A stretch of 64,000 nucleotides of DNA, taken from the NCBI GenBank assembly GCA_028819215.1, contig JAPPMG010000100.1:62001-126000 (forward strand), read 5' to 3'. The notes beneath the pieces are model-generated. The model was not told where the DNA came from. It made no database searches and saw only the letters and a list, made by a program, of their open reading frames with translations. Of the stretch, positions 17,709-27,936 are shown piece by piece; position 1 is the first letter of the stretch, and each line of letters begins with the position of its first letter. A program made the translations under genes and the position numbers. This DNA comes from Bryobacterales bacterium. Lineage in GTDB: Bacteria; Acidobacteriota; Terriglobia; Bryobacterales; UBA6623.

Positions 17709-20700
17709 ATGTCAATCCTTCATCGATCTCGCAGCTCGCGGACCCTCAGGACGGCTCTCGTGCTGGCTTGCGCGCTCACCGTCTTCGCGGGCCTTTCCTT
17801 CGGCCAGGCCTCGAGTTCCGCCGTGAACGGAACGATCACTGACCAGCAAGGAGCTGTCGTGCCCGGGACGGAAGTTGTCCTGACCAGCGTCGAGACCGGC
17901 ATCGAGCGGCGCGCGGAAACCAACGCAGTGGGCCGCTACGGCTTCGTCAGCGTCCTGCCGGGCTACTACACCATTGAGGCGACGGCGGAGGGCTTCCGCA
18001 CATCGGCGGTTGAACCGTTCTCACTGGTGGTCAACCAGACGGCGACGTTCGATCTTGTTCTCGAGGTCGGAGCCGTCACGGAGTCCGTGACGGTCGAGGC
18101 CATCGGCGCCCAGGTGCAGTCGTCATCGTCAGAGCTGGGCACGGCCATGACCGAGCAGCAAGTGGTAGACCTGCCGCTCAACGGCCGCAACTTTACGCAG
18201 CTGCTGATGCTCACCCCCGGGGCCTCGCCCGTGAACGTGGCACAGAACCGGGGCGGCTTCGGCAGCACGTCTGTCGGCACGTTCAGCTTTCCATCGATTA
18301 ACGGACAGAACAATCGCAGCAACCTATTCCTCACCGACGGCGTGAACAACCAAGGCACGATGACAAGCACCTACGCTGTGCCACCGATCCTGGATGCCAT
18401 CCAAGAGTTCAAGGTGCAGTCGCACAACGACCTCGCGGAGTTCGGAGGCGTCACCGGTGGCGTCGTTAACGTTGTCACCAAGTCGGGCAGCAACGAGTTG
18501 CACGGCAGTCTGTGGGAATTCATGCGCAACGACAACTTGGACGCCCGCAACACGTTCCTGCCGGAGAGAGCCTCGTTGGCACAGAACATGTTCGGCGCCA
18601 CAGTGGGCGGCCCAATTGTCAGGAACAAGACATTCTTCTACGGTGCCTTTCAGGGCTTCACTAACCGCGCACCCGCGAACCGCAACTACCGGGTGCCCAC
18701 GGCCGCGAATAAGGCTGGCGACATCAGCGACTCGGCGCGGCAGATCTACGATCCGTACTCAACCCGGATCGGACCCGATGGTAACGCCGTCCGAGATGCG
18801 TTTGCCAACAACATGATCCCCGCCAGTCGGCTAGACCAGGGGTTCCTCTACTACTTGGACCAGACGGTGCCCGCACCGATCGACCTCGGCACCGACCTCG
18901 GCAACCTCAACCAGCGCGACACTACCGGCACGACTCTGGATCAGTATGAGTTTTCCGGACGTGTCGACCATCACTTCAGCGAATCCGATACCGCTTACGT
19001 GCGCTACAGCGCCCAAGAAAACGATCAGATGGGCTCGGCGGGGCGCCAAGCATTCACGAGCTTCGTGGACATTGACAACCTGAACGTGGCCGCGAACTGG
19101 GTGCACACGTTTGACCCGACCAGCATCATGACAGTCTCCTTTGCGAGAACCGACGTCAAGCGCGACACCGGCCGTTCATTTGTCAACATCCCAGCGGACT
19201 TCATTTCGACGGTCGGCTGGAATCCCGACTTCGCAGGGGGCTTCCGCGGCGGAACATCCTTCGTCCCCAGCGTTGGCGTTGCCCAGTATTTTGGCGGCGG
19301 CGAGCGAATCGGCTACACGCGCACGAGCGACACCTGGCAATACAAGGGCGACTACACCAAGATTGCGGGCAGCCACACGCTCAAGTTCGGTGCCGAGTAC
19401 AACATCATCGGCCATTTCGGCAGGACCAACGACCATTCGAACAATTTCTCTACCGTAGGCACGGCTAGCCCTGACAATCCTGGCGGTACCGGGCATCCAC
19501 TGGCGTCGTTCCTGCTGAATGTGCCTAATGCTTGGTCTAGGCGCGACTTCCACAAGCGCGCTCGCGGCGGGGCTCTGTACTCTTTCTTCGGCCAAGACTC
19601 GTGGAAGGCCACGTCGAGGCTGACGATCAACTTTGGCGTGCGAGTGGACAGAACTGTGCTCCCGCAGTTTGGCAACCCCGAAGAGAACACGGTCGAGTTC
19701 GGCAACATCGACTACAACGAGGGCATTTACTGGATCACGGCCGCGCCCCCCACATGCGCGGTCAAAGGCGTGGCACCTTGTTTGCCGGACCCCGACGGGG
19801 CGTTGCCGGACCGAGTCCGGGTCGCGACGGGAGGCTACGTGCAGGATCCCTGGCCGATCAGCTGGCAGCCGCGCTTAGGTTTCGCGTATCGCTTGAACGA
19901 ACGCACAGCGATTCGCGCGTCCTCCGGCATCTATTACGACAACTTTGCCGGAGTGACGCAAAACACCCAGAACCTCGGCCACACCTGGCCGGATGTCGGA
20001 CGCAAGCTGCAGAACGGCACAAATCCGCCCGATTCGATGCCCGATGTTTCGGCCAAGAACCCGGCACCTACCGGCATTCTGCCGACCGCGACGCCCTACA
20101 ACCAAGGAGCTTGGTATTCCGACCCACGGATGGACAATGCCTATTCGATGCAGTGGAACTTCGGCATCCAGCGTCAACTCGACGACGCGACGATGCTGCA
20201 GGTGAACTATGTCGGTTCAGGCAATCGGCGCCAGCCCCTCGGCACTTACTACAACGTGGCGCTCACGCCGGGGAAACGCTCAGAGGCGCGCCAGAGGGCT
20301 CCGTTCCCACTCTTCCGGGCCAACAATTACCTCACGTCCTGGGGGCGAAGCAACTACCACGCGTTGCAGACCCAGTACAACCGACGGTTCTCGAAAGGGA
20401 TTTCGTTCATGGTCAACTACACCTGGTCTAAGTCGATTGACATCGGATGCACTGGGTGGTTCGTAGAGAATTGCTCGGTGCAGAACCCGTACAACTTCAA
20501 CATGGACCGCAGCGTGTCCGGCATCGACCTCACCCACAACCTGAACTTCAACTGGGTTGTCGAACTGCCGTTCCGCTCGTCCAGTGCCGCGCTCAACGCG
20601 ATTCTCGGCGGTTGGAAGTTCAACGGGTTGGCGCTCTTCACGTCAGGCCAGCCCTACACTCCGAATGTCAATGGCGACATTGCGGGCACGGGCCTTCCGA

Positions 20701-21050
20701 ACGGGCGCTACCGGCCAGACTACGTGGGAGATCCCAATCCCACCAATCCCACGACGGCACAATGGCTGAACGAAAGTGCGTTCGCTGTGCCGCAGCCGGG
20801 CACATTTGGCAACGCTGGTCGCAACACCTTGCGGGCGGACGGTATCAACAATGTCGACTTTTCGTTCTTCAAGATCTTCTCGATCAAGGAAGACCTGAGG
20901 GTCGAGTACCGCGTCGAGCTCTTCAACAGCTTCAATTCGCCGCAGTACCGTGCGCCGGCGGCGAATATCAGCAGGGGGAACTTCGGCCGGGTGCTTGGCA
21001 CCGCGAACAGGGCCCGCCAGATCCAGATGGGCCTTAAGGTGTACTTCTAG
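17709..21050 (+). CDS. TonB-dependent receptor (Oar-like, CarboxypepD_reg N-terminus)
   Basis: VNGTITDQQGAVVPGTEVVLTS, plug region LPLNGRNFTQLLMLTPGASP, C-terminal FKIFSIKEDLRVEYRVELFNSFNSPQY...GRVLGTANRARQIQMGLKVYF. Confidence 0.94.
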   Translation: MSILHRSRSSRTLRTALVLACALTVFAGLSFGQASSSAVNGTITDQQGAVVPGTEVVLTSVETGIERRAETNAVGRYGFVSVLPGYYTIEATAEGFRTSAVEPFSLVVNQTATFDLVLEVGAVTESVTVEAIGAQVQSSSSELGTAMTEQQVVDLPLNGRNFTQLLMLTPGASPVNVAQNRGGFGSTSVGTFSFPSINGQNNRSNLFLTDGVNNQGTMTSTYAVPPILDAIQEFKVQSHNDLAEFGGVTGGVVNVVTKSGSNELHGSLWEFMRNDNLDARNTFLPERASLAQNMFGATVGGPIVRNKTFFYGAFQGFTNRAPANRNYRVPTAANKAGDISDSARQIYDPYSTRIGPDGNAVRDAFANNMIPASRLDQGFLYYLDQTVPAPIDLGTDLGNLNQRDTTGTTLDQYEFSGRVDHHFSESDTAYVRYSAQENDQMGSAGRQAFTSFVDIDNLNVAANWVHTFDPTSIMTVSFARTDVKRDTGRSFVNIPADFISTVGWNPDFAGGFRGGTSFVPSVGVAQYFGGGERIGYTRTSDTWQYKGDYTKIAGSHTLKFGAEYNIIGHFGRTNDHSNNFSTVGTASPDNPGGTGHPLASFLLNVPNAWSRRDFHKRARGGALYSFFGQDSWKATSRLTINFGVRVDRTVLPQFGNPEENTVEFGNIDYNEGIYWITAAPPTCAVKGVAPCLPDPDGALPDRVRVATGGYVQDPWPISWQPRLGFAYRLNERTAIRASSGIYYDNFAGVTQNTQNLGHTWPDVGRKLQNGTNPPDSMPDVSAKNPAPTGILPTATPYNQGAWYSDPRMDNAYSMQWNFGIQRQLDDATMLQVNYVGSGNRRQPLGTYYNVALTPGKRSEARQRAPFPLFRANNYLTSWGRSNYHALQTQYNRRFSKGISFMVNYTWSKSIDIGCTGWFVENCSVQNPYNFNMDRSVSGIDLTHNLNFNWVVELPFRSSSAALNAILGGWKFNGLALFTSGQPYTPNVNGDIAGTGLPNGRYRPDYVGDPNPTNPTTAQWLNESAFAVPQPGTFGNAGRNTLRADGINNVDFSFFKIFSIKEDLRVEYRVELFNSFNSPQYRAPAANISRGNFGRVLGTANRARQIQMGLKVYF

Positions 21051-21075
21051 CTGCGGCAGACTACGCCCGGAAATC

Positions 21076-21109
21076 GATGAGCCCGCTGGCACTGGCTGGC
21101 GGGCTCATC
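21076..21109 (+). terminator. Hairpin just downstream of the TonB receptor
   Basis: gatgagcccgc-(12 nt)-gcgggctcatc, 11-bp perfect stem; no strong T tract. Confidence 0.5.
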
Positions 21110-21199
21110 CAATCGAAGCTGGTGGCACCATGCGGCGCTTGGCCGTAAGCTACTCAATGGCGTCTCCCTAGATCTGCAATTGCCATCCGCTAAAGGTCC

Positions 21200-23113
21200 A
21201 TGCCGCGTGTCGCACTGATAGCTTGGGTTCTGGTCGCGGCCCAGCTCGCGTTGTGCCCTGGTGGCCTTCTTGCCCAGGAGCCCGAACAAGCGCTAGCGGA
21301 AGCGGCCCGCCAGCGTGCGGCTGGCAATCCAGTCGCCGCCTTGGCTACTTTGGACGAGGCGCTGGCCACCTACCCGGCGAATCCTCTATTGCATTTCAAC
21401 CGCGGCGTCGCCTTGGTCGACGAGAAGCGCTACGAGGAGGCGATCGCGGCCCTGCGCAGCGGGCTCGCACTCGACGCGACCCATGCCGAAGCACGCCTGA
21501 CCCTAGCCAAGGTTCTCGTCACTTCCCACCAATACGAGCCGGCCTTGGCCGAGATCGACAGGTACGCGGAATTGGCTGGCACCGTCGCACAGAGCTTCGA
21601 TGAGCTGTATGTGCGAGGGCTGGCACTGCGCCATTTGAACCGCCTGGATGAGTCCGAGGCAGCGTTGCGGGCGGCGCTGGCCGTCGATCCGGGCCACGCT
21701 GACGCGCTGTTCAACCTTGGCGCCGTGCTTGTCAGGAGAGGGGTCTCTGAAGAGGCCGTAGCGTACCTACACAAGGCCGCTGGCCTGGCCCCCTCCAAGG
21801 CGGATGTTCGCTACCAGCTCTCGCAAGCTCTAAGGAGAGTCGGTGACAGCGCGGGAGCACAGAGGGAATTGGAGGAGTTCCGGCGCTTGAAAGCGGGCCA
21901 GCAGCAGGCTGCCCAAGTCTCGAACCTGATGCAGCGCGCCGAGCGGAGCATATCGCTTGGGAGGGCGGACGAGGCCAGAGAACTCTACCAGCAGGTAATC
22001 CGCCAAGACGCCGACAACATCGCGGCGCACCTGAACCTTGGCCTTGCGTACGAGCAACTGGGACAGGGACCACTGGCCGAAGCGATGTTTCGCAAGGTGC
22101 TGGATTTGCAGCCAGACCACGTGGATGCACATCTGAACCTAGGCCTGAAGCTGGCCGCAAGCGGCAGGTTTGAGGCTGCGCTTGCAAGCATTACGGAGGC
22201 GCTGAGAATTGCTCCGGACAATCTCAGGGTGCGCCAAGGCTTGGCCATGGTCCTGACACGTTTGGACCGCCCGTTGGATGCTGTGCCGCACTTCGAGGCC
22301 GTTGCGCGGCACGATCCTGACTCTTCCGAAGCGCGTCTCAACCTAGGTATCGCGCTGGCCGAGGCGGGACGTCAAGAGGACGCATTGCGAGCATTCCGCG
22401 AGGCCGTGCGGCTCGCCCCCGAGATCTCGCGCCCTCACTACAACGTCGCTCGCGTCTTGAATGACATGGGACGCGTTGAGGAGGCCCGCGAAGCGCTCCA
22501 GCAAGCGCTGCGAGTGGACCGTGATTTCGCGCCCGCTCTGCACCTCATGGGCCAGATCGAGAGGGCGGCGGGCCGTGACGAGCGAGCGGTCGAATTGCTG
22601 CGGTCAGCGGCCGAGGAGGACTCCGAGAATTCGTTGGTGCACTATGACCTAGGGCTGGCGCTGGCGCAATCCGGGAGCCGGGAGCTGGCCGTGCCGCACT
22701 TTGAACGGGCATTGGAGCTTGATCCGCGCCACAAGGAGTCGCTATACAACTTGGCCCAAGCCGTACAAGCGGTTGATCCGGAGAAGGCGCGGGAGTATCG
22801 GGAGCGCTTCGCGGCTCTGAAGGCGGAAGAGCAGGATACCGATCGGGCCGGAACGCTTTGGAATTTCGCGTTGGCCGAGGCGCAGAAGGAGCGCTGGGCC
22901 GAAGCCTTCGACCTTTTCCAGCAAGCGCTAGCGGCATGCGGGCAGTGTCCTGCCCGGGGACAGATCCACAAGAACTTCGGACTCACCTACGGGCATGCGG
23001 GAGAACTTGAAGAGGCCGAGCGCGAGCTACTGCAGGCACTCAAGTTATTGCCCGACGATCCCGAAGTCCAACAAGCGCTCCGAATCGTGAGGCAGTCGCG
23101 CCGACCGCAGTGA
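21200..23113 (+). CDS. TPR-repeat protein with signal peptide
   Basis: Many A--L-P----A---LG--L---G----A-- repeats (e.g. ALFNLGAVLVRRGVSEEAVAYLHKAAGLAP). Confidence 0.9.
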   Translation: MPRVALIAWVLVAAQLALCPGGLLAQEPEQALAEAARQRAAGNPVAALATLDEALATYPANPLLHFNRGVALVDEKRYEEAIAALRSGLALDATHAEARLTLAKVLVTSHQYEPALAEIDRYAELAGTVAQSFDELYVRGLALRHLNRLDESEAALRAALAVDPGHADALFNLGAVLVRRGVSEEAVAYLHKAAGLAPSKADVRYQLSQALRRVGDSAGAQRELEEFRRLKAGQQQAAQVSNLMQRAERSISLGRADEARELYQQVIRQDADNIAAHLNLGLAYEQLGQGPLAEAMFRKVLDLQPDHVDAHLNLGLKLAASGRFEAALASITEALRIAPDNLRVRQGLAMVLTRLDRPLDAVPHFEAVARHDPDSSEARLNLGIALAEAGRQEDALRAFREAVRLAPEISRPHYNVARVLNDMGRVEEAREALQQALRVDRDFAPALHLMGQIERAAGRDERAVELLRSAAEEDSENSLVHYDLGLALAQSGSRELAVPHFERALELDPRHKESLYNLAQAVQAVDPEKAREYRERFAALKAEEQDTDRAGTLWNFALAEAQKERWAEAFDLFQQALAACGQCPARGQIHKNFGLTYGHAGELEEAERELLQALKLLPDDPEVQQALRIVRQSRRPQ

Positions 23114-23362
23114 AACTAGAGCCAGTTGGGCCGCAACCCGGTTTCGCAGGGCCCTAGCTCAAGCGAGTGCGCGCCGAGTCACGTCGCTCTCTTGGTTTCC
23201 GTAGCGGATGGCCTTGGCCCGAAGGGTCTCGGGTTCGCGGAATTCGAGCGGTTGCGAGTACAGCGACCAGCGGGCCCCGTCTCAGTCGTGTGGCCAATCG
23301 CGGCGCCCTCTGCCGGGCAACTGAGGTGGCATGTCGTTCTGAGCTTGAAACATTCTGTCTAA

Positions 23363-23698
23363 CTAACTCAATACGAACTGGTTGTGTCCGCGCACATCTT
23401 TCCAGGACGCACCCTTCGCAATATGGCGAACTCTCGCTCGTCGCGACGCCGAGGCGGCGGCTCTGCTGCCGCCCAGGCCATGCATCAGGACGATGGCCGC
23501 CCAGCCGTTCGGTGCTGCGGTGCCGTCCGGCATGAACAGCGACGTATTCAGGCGGACGCCGTCGTCCATTCGCACAAACGTCGACTTCTCAATCGCCCCT
23601 GCTTGGCCTAGGGCAGGAGCCGCGGGCAGAGGAACTGCAGTCAGCGCTCGGCGGGCGCACATCTTAGTTCTGGCGCCCTGCCGTGGCTCGAGCTCCAT
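23363..23698 (-). pseudogene. Alpha/beta hydrolase (CocE/X-Pro peptidase-like) N-terminal remnant
   Basis: VRMDDGVRLNTSLFMPDGTAAPNGWAAIVLMHGLGGSR, then degraded sequence with a surviving DVRGH before the stop; no catalytic domain follows. Confidence 0.5.
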
Positions 23699-23750
23699 CG
23701 ATGCGCAACCCCGGCGCAGGCTTGGAGTGAGCCGCTCCGGCCGAGACCGG

Positions 23751-24776
23751 CTAGTAGCCGACCGACTTGTCTACTAGGTGCGTAAGCTTCTCGCCCCTGG
23801 AGAAACGACCCACGTTGCCCACGATCAGGTCAAGTCGGCGGTCGTCCGAGCCCTTGGCGTGGGAGGCCACGTGCGGAGTGATCACGATGTTGTCGAAGTC
23901 CCACAGCGGATCGTTCGCCGGAAGCGGTTCCGGATCCGTGACGTCCAACCCGGCACCGGCCAGCTTCTGGCTGTCGATTGCCTTGATCAGATCGCCCTTG
24001 TCGTAAAGGCGGCCGCGCGAGACGGCGATGAAATACGCGCCCTGCTTCATCGCGTCGAACTGCTTGGCCGCGATCATGTGCTCGCTCTCCGGCGTCAGCG
24101 GGGCGGCGACGAAGACTACGTCGCCCTTCGGCAGGACTTCGTCAAGCCGGTCCGGCGGCACGATGGTGGGCGCGTACACGCTCACCGGTATGTTCTTTGG
24201 GTCAACGCCGATCACGTCCATGCCGAACGCGTGAGCCCGCTGGGCGATCTGGGTGCCGATCCCGCCCATGCCGATGATGACCGCGGTCATGCCTGGCAGT
24301 TCGGTCATGCCCTTGGGGGCGTCTGCGCGAGATTTCCACTGCCCCTTGTTGGGGAGGTACTCGTGCAGGCCGCGCGTCAGCGAAAGCAGCAGCGCAAAGG
24401 CGTGGTCTCCGATCGTGGGACCTTGGACCACCTTGCAGTTGGTCAGCATCACGTCGCTGGCCATGAACTCAGGCCAGAACGAATAGGCTTCCACGCCCGC
24501 GCTGACGGACTGCACCCATTCGAGATTCTTGGCAGTGGGGAATTGCTCCTTGCTGATCCCGCCAATGATGCCGTGAGCATCGACGATCTCCTTGGCGAAC
24601 TCCTCGGCATTGCGAGCGGAGACGACGGTGGCGTCCTTGCCGGCCGCCTCTTGGTAGAGCTTGATCGCGGCGTCGTTGTCGGCGAAGCCGTAGCCCGACC
24701 CTCGGACCACGATCTTCTTGTCGGCCGCAAAGGCTAGGGCTGCGAACGTGAGTAACAGCGCAAGGATTCGCTTCAT
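23751..24776 (-). CDS. D-2-hydroxyacid dehydrogenase family protein with N-terminal signal peptide
   Basis: MKRILALLLTFAALAFAADKK signal; VIIGMGGIGTQIAQRAHAFGMDVIGVDP nucleotide-binding motif; AVSRGRLYDKGDLIKAI; VTDPEPLPANDPLWDFDNIVITPHVASH. Confidence 0.87.
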   Translation of the reverse strand: MKRILALLLTFAALAFAADKKIVVRGSGYGFADNDAAIKLYQEAAGKDATVVSARNAEEFAKEIVDAHGIIGGISKEQFPTAKNLEWVQSVSAGVEAYSFWPEFMASDVMLTNCKVVQGPTIGDHAFALLLSLTRGLHEYLPNKGQWKSRADAPKGMTELPGMTAVIIGMGGIGTQIAQRAHAFGMDVIGVDPKNIPVSVYAPTIVPPDRLDEVLPKGDVVFVAAPLTPESEHMIAAKQFDAMKQGAYFIAVSRGRLYDKGDLIKAIDSQKLAGAGLDVTDPEPLPANDPLWDFDNIVITPHVASHAKGSDDRRLDLIVGNVGRFSRGEKLTHLVDKSVGY

Positions 24777-25210
24777 GGGATTCCCTCCTATGTTTTGGAG
24801 AGTCTAGCACTATTCTGAGTCCGCAAACGGTGCGTTTCGCTTTACTTTTCACCGAGTGTTCGGCCAGATCGACCAGACTTCGGCATTCGTGCTGCCGGGA
24901 GTGGCCGTGCACATCCGACGTGGTCACACGGGCGGGACATCGTCGGGTCTGCCATCGGTCCTGCAGCTTGCCCGAGGGCAGGGCGATCGAGCGGCTTGAG
25001 TCGCAGCAGAATGCTTGACAATTCTGTGAGACTCTCGCCACGGCCCGGCCTTCCGCAGCATCCATCCTTGCGCTGGTCGACTCATTTTGTTTCAATAGAT
25101 ACCCGTTCGACGCGTCAGGTAGCCATTGAAACGGAGATCGAGGCAGCTGTATTGCTGGTCAGCGCCGTTCTCAATGAAGGCTGCTCAGGCCATCTGCAGA
25201 GGAATCGCCC

Positions 25211-26350
25211 GTGCCCAAGCCGAAGTACATTACGTCCGTTAGCAAGATCGCAAGGCTGACCCCAGAGGAGCGCAAAGCGGCAGCCAAAGTCAGCGAGCGA
25301 TATGTGTTCCGAACCAACGAGTATTACCAGAGTCTGATCGATTGGGATGATCCGAACGACCCGATTCGGCGGCTGGTCATACCCGACGCCCGCGAATTGA
25401 ACGAGTGGGGCAGGCTGGACGCCTCATTTGAGGAATACTACACAAAGGTCCCGGGCCTCGAGCACAAGTACTCCGACACCGCCCTGCTGCTGTGCAACGA
25501 CGTCTGCGGCGCCTATTGCCGCTTCTGCTTCCGCAAGCGGCTGTTCATGGACGACAACGACGAGGTCGTCCGCGACGTCTCGGCTGGCATCGCGTATATC
25601 CGGGAGCATCCCGAGATCAGCAACGTGCTGCTGACCGGCGGGGACCCGCTGATCATGTCCACCTCGAAGCTCGAGCCGATCATCGCCCAACTGCGCGAGA
25701 TTCCCCACGTGAAGATCATTCGGATCGGGAGCAAGATGCCGGCCTTCAACCCGTACCGCATCTTGGATGATCCGAAGCTGCACGCGATGTTCGAGCGCTA
25801 CTCGACGCCGGAGCAGGGCCGGATCTACGTCATGTGCCACTTCAACCATCCGGTAGAGCTGACGGCGGTGGCCCGGGAGGGATTGCAGTGCCTGCAAGCC
25901 CATTCGGTGGTGACGATCAATCAGACCCCCATGATCCGCGGCATCAACGACGATCCGGGCGTGCTGAGCGAACTGATGAACGAACTCTCCTACCTGGGGG
26001 TGCCTCCCTACTACATATTCCAGTGCCGCCCGACCGAGGGCAATGAAAGCTACTCGGTATCTGTCGAGAACGCGTACCGCATCTTCGCCAAGTCGCTCGA
26101 ACGGATGTCCGGGCTAGCCAAGCGGGCGCGGCTTGCAATGTCCCACTCGACTGGCAAGATCGAGATCCTCGGGCTTACCGACGAACAAGTCTTGTTCAAG
26201 TACCACCGTGCGGCGAATCCGCGCCTTACCGGAAAGCTGATGATATTCAGGCGAAACCCGGAAGCCCGCTGGTTCGATGACTACATTGAAGCTCGCGAGT
26301 ATTTGCCGACCAACCTGGTGCATATCGAGCCCGTCCTCGTGGCGCAGTGA
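25211..26350 (+). CDS. KamA-family radical SAM protein (lysine 2,3-aminomutase-like)
   Basis: CGAYCRFCFRKR (CX3CX2C), ISNVLLTGGDPL, FNHPVELT, NQTPMIRGINDD, PPYYIFQCRPTEG. Confidence 0.85.
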   Translation: MPKPKYITSVSKIARLTPEERKAAAKVSERYVFRTNEYYQSLIDWDDPNDPIRRLVIPDARELNEWGRLDASFEEYYTKVPGLEHKYSDTALLLCNDVCGAYCRFCFRKRLFMDDNDEVVRDVSAGIAYIREHPEISNVLLTGGDPLIMSTSKLEPIIAQLREIPHVKIIRIGSKMPAFNPYRILDDPKLHAMFERYSTPEQGRIYVMCHFNHPVELTAVAREGLQCLQAHSVVTINQTPMIRGINDDPGVLSELMNELSYLGVPPYYIFQCRPTEGNESYSVSVENAYRIFAKSLERMSGLAKRARLAMSHSTGKIEILGLTDEQVLFKYHRAANPRLTGKLMIFRRNPEARWFDDYIEAREYLPTNLVHIEPVLVAQ

Positions 26351-26400
26351 GGTGATCGCGCTCGTGCGAGCGAGTCCCTCGCCGACACTGAATTCTAGCC

Positions 26401-27936
26401 ATGCGTTCGATTCAGATACTGGCACTCGCGCATTCTGGCCGGAACGACTCGTTTCTTGGACTTGTACTCGTGCGAGTAGCACTGGTTGGATTGGCCCTCG
26501 CGTTGCTCTCCGCCTGTGGCCACGAAGCAGGCCAATCCGCCAATCCAAGCCCGCTCGCCGACTGCGAGCCCGGCGAGGGGCCGCGTAACGCGCTGTGCGG
26601 CTGGATACCCGTATATGAAGACCGCAGCGCGGAATCCGGGCGCCAGATTGATCTTCGCGTGGTAGTGTACCCGGCTCTGAGCCGGGACCGGGAACCGGAT
26701 CCTCTCTTCGTGCTAGCCGGCGGGCCCGGGCAGGGCGCCGCTGAAATCGGATCCCTGCTTGTCAGCGTGTTTGGCGATGTGCGCCAGGAGCGCGATATCG
26801 TCTTCGTCGACCAGCGGGGGACGGGACGCTCGAACGGACTTCCGTGCGACCGAGACACCGATGATCTGGACGCGTTCCTCAGCGACGACCACGCTGTCGA
26901 AACGTTCTTGAATTGTCTCGATGAAATTGAGGCTGACCTGCGCTTCTACACCACCCCTTTGGCAATGGACGATCTCGACGAAGTCAGGGCCGTCCTCGGC
27001 TATGAGCGCATCAATCTTTGGGGCGGCTCCTATGGCACTCGTGCCGCTCTGGTCTATCTCCGCCGCCATGGCGAGCGCGTGCGCAGCATCGTCTTCGATG
27101 GTGCGGTACCAATGACCATGACCCTGCCCGAGGGGTTTCCTCAGGACTCCCAGAGGGCGCTCGACCTGCTGCTCGACGATTGCGAGCTCCGGCCGGCTTG
27201 CCGGGGGCGCTTTCCCGATCTTCGCCGCAACCTGGACGAAGTCTTGGCTAGCCTGGGCCGCGATGGCAAGCAGTTCTTGCTACGGCACCCCCGAACGGGT
27301 GCCAACGTTGAGGTCAGGCTGCGCGCAGAGGTCGTCACTGACACGTTGCGGCTCGCGTTGTATAGCCCGGAAGCAGCCGCCCTCGTACCGAAGCTGATCG
27401 AGCAAATGCATGGCGGGGATTTTGCCGGATTGCTCGCGCTGGCCGTCGGAGCGGAGAGTTCGCCGCGAGAGACCAAAATCAGTTGGGGAATGTTCTTCTC
27501 GGTGATCTGCGCCGAGGATATTCCATGGATTGGAGAGGAAGTCCGGAATGCTCCACCGGCCGGCGTGTTCAGCAACGACGAGACATTCGAAGCATGGGAC
27601 AAGATCTGCGCCGCTTGGCCGCGAGGCGAGGTCGGGCCAGAGTACCACGAACCAGTGGTGTCCGGTGTTCCAGCGTTGGTCTTGTCGGGAGCGCTGGATC
27701 CGGTCACGCCGCCGCGCAGGGGAGAGGCGCTGGCTGCCGGTTTCTCTAGCGCGCTTCATGTCGTGGTGCCTGGAACAGGCCACGGCGCGACGGCCCGCGG
27801 TTGCGTGCCCGAACTGGTGGCGAAATTCGTGCAAGCCGGATCCGTCGACGACTTGGACACATCGTGTGTGGACGAACTCAAGCGGCCGGGGTTCTTCGTT
27901 ACGCTCGGTGGCCCCGCGATGGAGCGCGAACCATGA
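26401..27936 (+). CDS. Alpha/beta hydrolase, peptidase S33 / TAP-like, lipoprotein
   Basis: LALALLSACGHE lipobox; DPLFVLAGGPGQGA, DIVFVDQRGTGRSN, NLWGGSYGTRAAL, ALVLSGALDPVTPPRRGE, PGTGHGA. Confidence 0.87.
   Translation: MRSIQILALAHSGRNDSFLGLVLVRVALVGLALALLSACGHEAGQSANPSPLADCEPGEGPRNALCGWIPVYEDRSAESGRQIDLRVVVYPALSRDREPDPLFVLAGGPGQGAAEIGSLLVSVFGDVRQERDIVFVDQRGTGRSNGLPCDRDTDDLDAFLSDDHAVETFLNCLDEIEADLRFYTTPLAMDDLDEVRAVLGYERINLWGGSYGTRAALVYLRRHGERVRSIVFDGAVPMTMTLPEGFPQDSQRALDLLLDDCELRPACRGRFPDLRRNLDEVLASLGRDGKQFLLRHPRTGANVEVRLRAEVVTDTLRLALYSPEAAALVPKLIEQMHGGDFAGLLALAVGAESSPRETKISWGMFFSVICAEDIPWIGEEVRNAPPAGVFSNDETFEAWDKICAAWPRGEVGPEYHEPVVSGVPALVLSGALDPVTPPRRGEALAAGFSSALHVVVPGTGHGATARGCVPELVAKFVQAGSVDDLDTSCVDELKRPGFFVTLGGPAMEREP

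Noticed and set aside
26358-26380. Small inverted repeat cgctcg-tg-cgagcg after kamA
   Set aside because: 6-bp arms and no T tract; too weak to call a terminator.
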